This document shows positions 33,950 to 45,600 of a stretch of 64,000 nucleotides of DNA, in pieces. The stretch is from Patiria miniata. Lineage: Eukaryota > Echinodermata > Asteroidea > Valvatida > Asterinidae. Under the pieces are notes generated by a model. The model did no database searches. It saw only the letters and a program-made list of their open reading frames with translations, and was not told the DNA's origin. The position numbers and the translations under genes are program-made. Position 1 is the first letter of the stretch, and each line of letters opens with the position of its first letter. The DNA is taken from NCBI RefSeq assembly GCF_015706575.1, contig NW_024037072.1, positions 21,143,162-21,207,161 on the forward strand, written 5' to 3'.

Positions 33950-36900
33950 ATGACCGCGGTGTTGATGTCAGCTAACGGTCCAGCTGAGGTCATCAATGCT
34001 CGACGCACAGAGTCACTGGATGCTCACAGCATCCTGAAGCTGGTCGGACCTGCTACCGAGCCCCAGTTCGGACTGGTCAATGTTGTCAACCTGATGTAAG
34101 ACAAATGACAAGGGCCCATTTCACGGCGCTGCTTAACAGTTAGCACAAAAGTTGTGTTTAGCATAGCAGAAAAATTTGCTAACCTTAAGCACTATTTCAC
34201 GGCGTGTGTGTGCTAACGGTCGCACGTGCATGGAGATTTCCATTGTTACGTCACTAAGTTAAGCAAATTTTTCCTCCGAAGTAAGCATGCCTTTTGCTGT
34301 GCTTATGCTTACGGTCTCCATGAAATAGACGGAGGCTCTATTAGCAAAAAAATCATGTGCTTAGCAGCGCCGTGAAATTAGGCCAAGATTTATTTGATTG
34401 ACCCTTTGGATGCTGTCGTGAAAGAAAGGAAATAAAGATTACATCAACTTATAGAAGTTTCAAAATTGATTTGTTATATCGTGCGCTTGGATACTGTAAT
34501 TACATTGGTCAAGAACGGCCATGCGTCCAATCTATAAAAACGCATTGTACACTGGTTTACCTCGTATACACGGCACATTGCAGGCCTGCGTGTAGAATCT
34601 GCAGGCGCGCTCATGACCGAGATCTGCATGCAATGCACAAACGCGCAGTCTCGTGTCCGACAGGAAAGCCTGCAGTTACATCCCACTGATTTTAATTTAT
34701 TTCTTGCATATTAAGTTACAATCATTTACCATTTTGACTTATTGGCGATATAGCAAAACAGTTGTTGACAGCTGTGATGTGGGATACGCTGTTTTTAACC
34801 CCTCTGGGCTCCGAGAGTGCTATGCGCCCCTCGGATGTTAAAAACTGCATATCCCACATCAGAGCAGTCGACAATTTTCAAATGTATGTGAGTACCTTTG
34901 GGAGAAAGGAGTAAAGAGAGGATTTAAGTGATAGGAACAATTAATAATGCAGTGTGTCAGCAACAGTTTAATACTGCAGGCTGTTTTTGTTTAAAAAAGT
35001 TTACATCATCGCACAAAACTGAAGTCCTTTTGCTCAAGACTTTTGCACTTTTAAAGTTATTTTGATCTGAGTGTATTTACAAGACTTCCAATTGCATTTG
35101 TCGTTGTACGACTACTGTATGAAAGCAACTTCAGACAGATAAATAAATGCAGCATACTTTATACAGGATGGTGACCATGAGGCTAGAAATGTGGCATTTC
35201 CAGGACAAAGTCTAAGTGTTTAGAGAAAGTATTGCGAGTTGCTCATATTGTCTCATTTAAACCATAAACTTGAACTTTTATTTTTGGACAGTGAGAAGGC
35301 TGTGTTGGCAGTGACTCTGAATAATGACAAGGAGCAGATCTTGGCGCATTCTGCCTTCTTTGATTACCCCAATGTGCCCGACGTTGACCCGGCCAAGTGG
35401 CAGGAGTGGCTCAATGCATACTTTGACTGCCAAAAGTGCACTGTGAGTATTGACTCTACAATTAACCCCGCAGCCTCAGCTCAGTTTCATTGAACAGCTA
35501 ACCAGAAGATACGGCTTTGCAATTTTTGTGCTGAAAAAAAAAATCAAGGAAGCGTAAACTGGCAAAAGTAATACAAATCACATGATACATGTACTTTGAA
35601 AATGGGCCATGATCTCATAGGAAAGAGTCTTCATTGTCTGATCAAAGACACAGTCAGGGAACAAATGTGGATGTGAAACAACTGACCTGTGGCTTGGTGG
35701 TCAAGTTCATTGTGGTCATGTTAAACTTTTGTGTACTACTACTATGAAGCCAGTTATTTTTGGGAAGAGAGAATTTTGGTAGTAAAAATAAGGGAATAAA
35801 TGTGTGCTTTGCTGGTTTTAAGCACTCTGTTTAAGACCGGTTGGAGTTTGGATTCTGATAATTACCCAGTATCCAGACTCCAACCGGTCTTAAACAAAGT
35901 GTTTAATACCGGCCAAGTATGTATTTATTCCCATTCATAAATACCTTTTCGGTCAAATAATCAAAACTTTTCGGTCCAAAAGTCAAAACAAGTCAAAAAA
36001 TTTCCAATGAATTTGTTCAACATTATTACCTCATGTTTCCGGGACACCCCTCTAGCTATATTATGCAATGTCCAGTCTCAGGAGTGTCGTAAACAGCTCA
36101 TTATGTGGAGATTGGCTTGCGCGTACTTCGCGATGTGGCACACAACGCAGCTGTGCCGGTGTAGTGTGAATTTAGGACTATGCAATTTTGACTCACTGGT
36201 AGAATTGCGCATGCATACACGAGGATTGTGAACATTCAACCAATAAAATGATAAAAGGCACCAGATTTCATACATTGTAGGAGTCCAAATTTCATGTGAC
36301 ACTGGAAAAGTGTTTAAGACCGGTCAGACGGCCGGCAAGACCGGTCATGTGACAGGCTCTCGACCAATAGGAATAATAGTTTGTATGCTGTTGAAATTGT
36401 AAAACTAGCTACAACCTTGTTCATGCAGAGCAGTGTCTTTATGCATAGAACTTAATGTAAATCTTTTAAATATGTCATTCACGTTTATCAGAAACATTCC
36501 CTTTGAAGAGTTTTTAAAAGATATTTTATAGAAACTACTAAATGAGGAATGGAAAGTAAACTGATCAAATGCACTAGCCAACTTATAATGCTTTTCAATT
36601 GTCCACAGTGTTATTTTAATGTAACTTTGGCTTTTTCATTTACAGCCCTTGAACACGTTGTTCATGCACTACTTTGCAGCCAAACAAGAGTTTTCACATG
36701 GAAGTGCCAGGGAAATCATTCGGTAATAAAGAATGATTTTTATTTTTTGCTGTTGCACTTTATATTGTAGAAAAGTTTCTGAATTTATAAACTGTTAGGA
36801 GAAGAAAAACGTGTGGATTCTAACTCACATTCAATTTCAATTCAGTTCAATTCAATTCAATGCAATATTACATTTATTTCCATACTGAAACAATAACATA

Positions 36901-39642
36901 ACAGAAAGCAAAATACAATATTGTGGAGGCACAATACTAATAAGCCAAGGCTTGTAGCGGAGTGCCTGTACAAGACAAAACCAAAGACATTGAATAATCA
37001 AATAATTAATTAATTAAGTCAAAGACAAAAATAAACAAGAGGACAAAATGATCTGACTAGAAATAAATTAAGAAAAATGACTGGAAAAATCATCTTTCAT
37101 CTTTTTAGCCTCCTGACGATGGGCAGAGTGTACTGTCTGAAACGTTGAGTTTCCTTCGGTTCTTTTCAGAACGTCACAAACTCACAAAAGAGATTTGTCA
37201 CATGTTGCTATCTTAAACCTTATTCTTATTGCTGTCTTTACCATGCAAACCTTCAAATCTTAATCAGCATCTTTTCTGTATAAAAGTACTTAGGCAATCA
37301 ATAATTGCTCAGTGTCAGCCAAAAGACCAGTGTGAAGTTGTCCATTGAGATGTAGATTTTTTTTTGAGTAGAACTATTTTTTCCCTCAATAATCACGACG
37401 GTGTATGGGGCGCTGTGGTCCAATGGTTACGGTGTTCGACCCGTGTGCTGTGGTACATGGGTTCGAATCCTGACCGTGTGAACATGGTGCTTGTGCTCTT
37501 GAGCAAGGCACTTTACCATTATTGCTTCGTCCTTCGGATGGGACGTAAAGCCGTAGGTCTCGTATGTTGTGTAATGCACGTTAAAGAACCCAGTAATACT
37601 TGCCGCTAATTGAAGGGGTTTGCCCTGGTGTTTCTGGCAGAGGCAGCAATTATGCGCCGCAGCACCTAGCAAAAAGATGCTACATAATGGGTCTCATATA
37701 CTTCATTTACCTGCCTTTGGTTGCATTCTTCCCCAGCGCTTTGTATCCTCTGGCAAAAGGCGCTACATAAATACAGTTATTATTATTATTACATTTGGCA
37801 AACTGTTGCAGCACCGTCTTCAATGCGGTACCAGACGTCCACTTCCTGTACCTCGTGGTGCCCAGTGGGATCTACCCGGAGCCCGCCCTGGCCGATATCT
37901 TCAAGCCGCTGGACAAGAAGTTTGGGGCCAAGCCCCTGGAGAGTCACTCGGTCTTTGTTTGTCACAGGCACGACCATTGTCCGGTGCTGTTTGTGAGAAA
38001 AGCCAGGTGAGTCGTGTGGAGATTGGAGGTAGATGGTGGGTTAATGTGACTGGGCCCAATTTCACGGCACTGCTAAGCACAAAAATTTGCTTACCACAAA
38101 AAAAGTCTGGCTTATAAAAGCAGTTTACCAGCCAAAACTCCATGTGATTTTCATGCTAAGCACACAACAGCTGAATACTAATCACGAGCAATAAATATCA
38201 CGTGGAGTTTTGGTTGGTAACCTGCTTTTATAAGCCAGCCTTTTTTTGTGCTAAGCAAATTTTTGTGCTTAGCAGCGCCGTGAAATTGGCCCCTGGGCCC
38301 AATTTCAAAGCTCTGCTAACCACAGAATTCCGTACTTACGATCACCGTTCTGTGCTTACAGCACTAGCCCCTGGGCCCAATTTCAAAGCTCTGCTAACCA
38401 CAGAATTCCGTACTTACGATCACCGTTCTGTGCTTACAGCACTAGCAAAAAAAAATCTGCGCTAATGCTGTCAGCACAGTCCTTATAGTAAGCCAAAATT
38501 TCTCGCTCGCCAGTGAAATACACTTTATACCGTTAGATCAGAATTTTTGTACTATGGTAAGCAGGGATTTTTCGCTAACGTTAAGCAGCGCCATGAAATT
38601 GGTCTAATGGTGCCTTATGAGATTGTATGCAGATATGAATGAACTTATGAGGCACAAATGATACTATGTGATGCTGTTTTTTTCCTTAAATGTTTGTCTT
38701 GTGCATTACCTTCCTCTCTAGACCAGACAATTTTTGGGGAGAAAAGTTGTTCTTTTTACATGCCGCCGGTTGCCTACTTTTCTGGCGAACACACATATAC
38801 ATACACCTTTTCTGCCTGATAGTATAGCAGTGATTGTGTCCCCTTTTTAAATAATTGGTAGACTGAAGTATATTAGTTGTCAGGAAAATTGATTTCATTA
38901 ATCTTGCCTTTACCTATTTTAGAGTTGAGGATCATGATGACCTGACTCCCATCTTCAATCGTCAGAGTGACATGTTGAAGACTACATATGGTGATTTCTT
39001 TCTGGCCGAGTTGATTGAATCCCAGAATGTAGACAACCATGCCATCATTGTGGAGGTGAGTTAAACCAAACCCCAAAGATTCTATTTATGAAAAGAATTA
39101 ATACACTTTCGTGAAAGAGAGACATTTGAGTACCCGACTACCGATATCAGGAACCAGTTCCAAATTATGGGAAAGGTTTTGAATGCCAATTGTGGGGAAT
39201 CTTTATAATGAAATTCAGGCTACGTGGAAAGCCACAACTGATGTGACTTTGATGTGACTTTTTACGCGCGACAGGTGACGCTTGCAAAAGGTGCAGTTTA
39301 CACTGTAAACCTGTAAGGTCGCAAAGGTCGTTTGAGGTCGCAAATTCAGGTGAAAGATACAACAGTTTTAGAAATTTCACATTCAATTAAAGCTTGCCTG
39401 CCTTCCTGGAAATCAAGATTTGGTTCATGTACATCCGAGCTTTTGCTTGTAATCTTCCGTTCTTCTTACCTTTGTTGTTGTTGTTGTGGCGCAGAGTGAA
39501 GGCACTGCCGAGGGATTCATGAGCATTTCCAGGAAAGTCAACCTCAATCTGCTCAGCAGCTGTTTTGAGTTGGGCCCCTTCCACGGTCTTCGCAAGCCCC
39601 ACCCTGACGACGTTCTTGTGCCCCCTACCCCTCCCCCTCAAG
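33950..39642 (+). CDS. CFAP61: CFAP61 exons 1-6: N-terminal domain
   Basis: Residues 1-284 form the conserved N-terminal region of the family. The segment [20 protein letters not shown] and the block [16 protein letters not shown]...[11 protein letters not shown] read like acetyltransferase-fold strands and helices; no acetyl-CoA activity is implied. The region ends with [14 protein letters not shown], then a proline-rich PPTPPPQ stretch. The exon 6 acceptor follows a (GTT)n tract rather than a normal pyrimidine run. Confidence 0.9.
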
Positions 39643-42600
39643 GTTAGTGACCGGGGCCCAATTTCATGGCGCTGCTTAACAGTTAGCAGAAAAGTTGTGC
39701 TTACTTTATAGCAGAAAATTGTGCTAAACTGAAGTACTATTTCATTGTGTGCATGTGCTAATGGCTGCGCACGCATGGAGATTTCTATTGTTATGTCACT
39801 AATTTAAGCAACTTTTTCCTCTGAGGCATGCATGCTTCTTGCTGTGCTTACTGCGTACGGTCTCCATGCAATGGATGGAGGTTCTGTTAGCAGGAAATTG
39901 TGTGCTTAGCAGCGCCATGAAATTGGGCTCAGATGTTATGTTACTTTTAAACTTTGGCCAAGTTAATGCGAAGTAGCAGAGTTTCAACAGTCACTCTTAC
40001 ATTTGGTATCAACTGGTTCTCAATGTTGGAAAACAATAAAAACCTGTCAAGTTTTCACCCACATAATGCCCATATTAGTCAGGGTGTCAAACTGAGCAAT
40101 ATATCAAAATGAAATGAAGAACTATTTTGCCGGATCTTGTCAAAAATATCAAAAAAATTGTTCTGTACGATACATTGGACAACTTACATACTTCTCTTTT
40201 AGTGTCAGGGTGCATGTTTAGTTTCACAGATACATTTTGTTGCCATTCGAGTGTTTTTGCTAACTAAATGGGGAACCACCAAAATGGGGCAGGAGCATCA
40301 GTATGGATGTAGCGGGTTTGAATCCCATTTCATGATAATGCACAGTGTTGTAGTCGAGGCCACAACCTCCGAGGCCGAGGCCAAGGCCGAGGCCACAACC
40401 TCCAAGGCCAAGGCCGAGGCCGAGGCCACAACCGTAAGGCCAAGGCCGAGGCCACCACCTCCGAGGCCAAGGCCGAGGCCGAGGCCGGCTGTCAAAACAT
40501 GTAATAAAATATAAATCACTAAAACAAGGCCAAGATTATGTTGGAGTTTTAACATCTTTTTATTTGAATTCACTGAGTTTTGGAGTGCCTGGCTTACAAA
40601 TTTACAGCTTGCAATGGGTTTCCTCTTGTAGGGAGTCTGGCGAATTTTATTTGTTTAGGTTAGAAATCTCAAGTTTTGTATCACTGAAAGCAAATTACAC
40701 AACAAAATCAATGGCGTTTGAGTCAGGCTCATAGGTGTTTGCCCTTTGGAGATACAACAATTTAAATGGCCAAATTTTGAGTTTTTATTCTGTAAGATTT
40801 ACATCAAAATGCTTAATATCAAAGGAATCCCCATTAAAATAAACAACAACTTGATTTTTGAATCAGGTTTTTACCACTCATACCCAAAAAGTTTCGCCCC
40901 CCCCCCCCGACCTTCGCACTGTCCAGGCGCGCGCCGAGCAAACACCGCGCCTGCGACCAGACAATGCCAGACGGCCCGCCATTACGCACGGGCAAAGCAT
41001 AGTTCCAATCCCGCTCCACACAACGGGATAAGTGTCCACGCATTATCACTGTTAATACCGCAGTACCAGACAAAGTCTGGCAATGGCCAATCCCGCTCCA
41101 AACAACACGGAACATGCGTGCATGATATCACTCAGTTCATCAAAATGACCATGAATTCTCGGATCATTCGATTTGAATCCAATGGCTTCGAAGAATTTTA
41201 AGATCATGGCAAGAGGTAGGGAGTCCAGAGGTTTTGGCCATATATCTGTAACCACGCAAAATTAGTCAATTTCAAACCGTGCTTATACATGTAATAAGTA
41301 TCAACATGGCTCTAAAAATACAAAAAAGTATCCTGGTACCACGAGGAATACTGATTCCTATTATTAAAACATTCATTCAGAACTTAGCATTCATTTGGAT
41401 GGAAAAACGAATTCTGAAATCGCGCTTCCATATCGACCATTTGCGCCAAACATTACCGTGTGAGCCGGAACTTTCATTTAAATCACCGTGTAAAAATAAA
41501 ATCTACTTGATAAATCGTAACTGTTTTTATCATATCTTTATGAAAAAAAATGGTACGGACTAGTACACTCGATCGTACCCAGAAAGTTCAGACTTTTACT
41601 GAAACAGTGGCCTATAAAAAAAAATAATTAAGCTTGTCACTCCTTGCCGCAAATCATTTTTAAAGGTCGGGGTACAGAGGCGAAACGAGAAAATGTTGTA
41701 CAATACTGCAAACCAGACTAGTCTACTACCACATGTTATTGTACGCAGATGGGATTGGTGCCAGACTTATGTAGTCTGGCACGCGGTAACAGTTATAACG
41801 TTTGCACGCACGGAGAAAGCTGAAGCGCAGGCTAGGCGAAGATGCTACGTACGTGAGTACGTTCAATGCAACCATTTCCAGTTCATTCGTGCGTACATTG
41901 TATATGCGTTCGTTTCACGGAACCCACTGCGGCAGAATATCGAGGGTTTGATACGGTAAAAAATTAAAATTAATTAGAATAGAAAACACATCAAAATGGG
42001 CGGCCTCGAGCCGGCCTCGACCGATTCGCCGAGGCCGGAAGGCTCCGAGGCCGAGGCCAAGGCCGAGGCCTTGCACCTCCGAGGCCAAGGCCGAGGCCAA
42101 GGCCATGAAAATCGGCCTCGAGGCCGGCCTCGAGGCCGAGGCCGGCCTCGAGACCTCCAACACTGATAATGCATGTATTTTGTTTTGACATCAGAGGAGC
42201 AGCCGGTGGTGATGGAGGATCAGGAAGGAAGTCAGATCGGAGGGGACAAACCAATCTCTAGATCTAGTTCTATCTCCAATAAAGGTACGAGCAATAAAAG
42301 TAGTTACAAGTGGCTGTTTGTTGCTAAGGCTTCAACGTTTGTTGTTTAAAATTGGACACGCTGAACTAAATATAAACTTCTATAGGCAATAGGCCATGCC
42401 CATTCCAGACTCAGCCTAACAATGTTCAAGTGATGATTATTATTATTATTAATTATTTCAGGTAATGAAACCAAGGATTCCTCAAAAGCCGCTGCGCCCC
42501 AGGCACTGTAGCTCGCAATCCTGAAAACCCTATAGAGAGAAGACATTGAGAAAAAATTATGGTTTCAGAGGAGGGAGGAAAATCCCAGAAGAATATTCTT

Positions 42601-45600
42601 AGAAAAACCAACGGAATCAGGCAGGGAGTGAAAACCCAATCCACATATTGGCCCAGGCGGGATTCGAAAACGGGTCACAGCGGTGGAAGGCGAGGAAAGT
42701 ACCGCTACGCCAACCTGACTCCCCATATAAAATGACGCAATAGAGTCTGACAGCGGTTAAACGCTGTGTGGTAATGCGCTCAAGTTCAGAATATTTCAGT
42801 ATTACATTAAGATAGGTTAACCTTATAGTCACTGTAGCGCCCGAAAAGCATTCTATGGTTTTATTGATTCTTCAGTAAATAAACACAATGTAATACAATG
42901 TGGTACAAGTGCTAATGGGTTAAACAAAATTGAAAAATGAAATGTGGCACTCTGGTGTTACTTTCCGTACCCTGTTACTTGTAAACTTGATACATGAACT
43001 GACATTTGATTTGACATGAGATTAATAACCACTCCCTGGGCAATTGGAATTGCAGTATTTTGGGTGCAAAAATAACCGTATTTTGAATGCATGCATGGGT
43101 ATATCTATCGTTTAAAAAGTTTTATTGTTAGAAACTCCAAAGGAAATAATTAATAAATAGACATAATGTCTTGCTTGTATGAGTACCAAAGGACTTTGTA
43201 TGTGGGTTTTCTGTTTGCCCCAGGTGACGGGACTGTCGTACCGACCCCATCCACTGCAACGAGACCAGCCAGTGGCAGCAAGACAACACCAGCTGCCAGC
43301 ACCTTACCTCCCCAGAGCACGCCAGCACAACCACCCAAGCCAGGAACAAGTGGTCAGTATCTCCAAGTCCCTCCTTTATTTTCTCTCATTTCATTCAGAA
43401 AACTTCTTTCATTTCATTCAGAAAGCAGGAGGTCATGGGTTCGAGTCCCACTCAAGTGTTTTTTTCCCCAACTTTCACTCTGGAGGTAACACACTGCGTA
43501 TGCAGTGTTTATACGTCGGTGAAGGGCAAAACCTACTTTGATTTACATCACCCCGATGCAAAAATCCCATCTTATTAATAGATAAATGTGTAGCAGAATA
43601 TTTGTATTAGCGTTACTTTGTGTGTAACAAGACTTGGGTGTTTTCTAAACTTTGGACTTGTCTAAAGCTTTGGCTTTGTGCTCTTACCTCATGGTCCTGA
43701 ATTTCGAGACTGCGGCTCTACATGATTAAATATTTCTGTTACAAAAAAATTATAGGACGCACTGCTTAAGTTTTTCGCTGAAACAATCAAGGAGTGTAGT
43801 CATCGTTATTTTCATAGTGTAAAATAACCAATAAATCAAAATATTATTTAAAGACAATTTAAGGTATCTTTCCATAATATACATTTCAAAAAGGCTTGTA
43901 ATCAGCTGTCCGAATTGTTTATATTTAGTTGGAATAGTCGTATTTTAATAAAAATTGTTGTATCTTTTTTGGTTTTCAGCCAGCGGGGCTGAGTCAACTG
44001 ATGTGAAGGTTCACACAAAGTTGAGTGATGCGCACATGGCAAGGTATTTTTATGACTGATTTTTGTAAAAACTCTAGGTTTCAGTCTCCATCAAAACCCA
44101 ATTCAAATGCACCACCTTCATTCAAACGCATTACTGTACCTGCAGTTTTCATATGCAGATAACAACTATATTTGTATAGTAAGGCCAAAAAAAAAAAAAA
44201 ATACGCGGTCTCTGGTCAGCGCGCGCGTCGATTTTAATCATGCGCGTCAACCTTTTTTTTTCTTTAAATTAACACGAAAGCTACAACAGCGCCCTCTATT
44301 GCCGCACCTCCTCAAATTTTTGTTCCAAGGAGCACCAAGGAATGGGGAAATTGCACCAAGGAAAATGATAAAGAGTACCAAGGCAAATTATTGAGGACAC
44401 CAATGTATAATGAGGACACAAAAAGCAAAATAGTACTCGCCTTTTCTGTACAATTCAAGCTTGAAAAAAAAAAGCCACCCAAAAAAACAAAAAAAAACGC
44501 GTCGCCGTATCAATTCTGGAGCTTCGGTCTGACCAGAGACCAACTATTTTTTTGTTGGGCCTAATAGATAACCACTCTGTATCGTTATACATGTAGATAA
44601 CAACTGTATCTGTATAGGGCTTGCTCAATGACAGCCATTACTGTTGGGAACTGCAGCTGCGTATTTTACGCAGTCAAACAAGCATTGCGCAGTGTTGAAA
44701 ATGTTTCAAACACGCGCGCTTGGTGCTCGAAATGTGTTCAAAAGACGACGCAGCCGATGCGCGTTATGCAAGGTCATGCTCAAAATGCCGAGCACGTGGA
44801 TGGTCTGTAGGAAATGACGTCATTTGAACGAGACTTATAGTATCCACTGAATGGAAACTTCCATGAGTAAGGTGTTATGCACCCTTCTTAAGATTTTGAG
44901 CAATTTTACTTCGAGCAGTATCAAGCAAATTTTCATAACTTTGGACAGATCTAAGAAATGAATGTCTTACCTTAATGAATATTCCATAATTCTTTATTAT
45001 AATAAATAAGAAATGTGTTGTAGCTTCCTTGTGTGTTTTTCTTCTACAGTGTTGCCTCATTAATGAGTGACCAGGATGATGCAGAATCTATCAAATCTAC
45101 AGGATCAAAGGTAAAATCAGTCTGTATTCTACATCTTCGCTATGTCTTTTCCTGTTTATCATAAATGCAGCGTGAGAATACCCCAACATCAAAATTGTGC
45201 AGACAGAATTGTAAACACTGTCTCATGTTAATTTGAGCTTCTAAGTCTCTGTGTAGGGCTCGTTCAATGACGGCCATCTTTGTAGAAGAACTGCAACTGC
45301 GTATTTTACGCAATCAAGCACGCATTGCGCAGTAGGGCTGAGTCAATTCGAATAATTGAATATTCGAATATTCGACCTTCCAATCGATCGAATATTCGAA
45401 TATTCGGTTATTTGGCCATTCCAAATTCCCTCAAAAGCAAAAATATGCCATACATGTACATGTAGTCAACGTACGTGCGCATGTCAGCATGCCATGCAAG
45501 ATTTCTTCACAGGTAGGTCAGGTATTTGAAAACAATCAGTTGTTCTTCAGTCGTCAGTAATTTAAAGATTAACAATAACCAGAGAAGCTAGAGTGAAGGA

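Noticed and set aside
37620-38117. 165-codon plus-strand frame overlapping CFAP61 exon 4
   Set aside because: It runs through a SINE, the exon in the wrong frame and a foldback element; the CFAP61 frame is clear.
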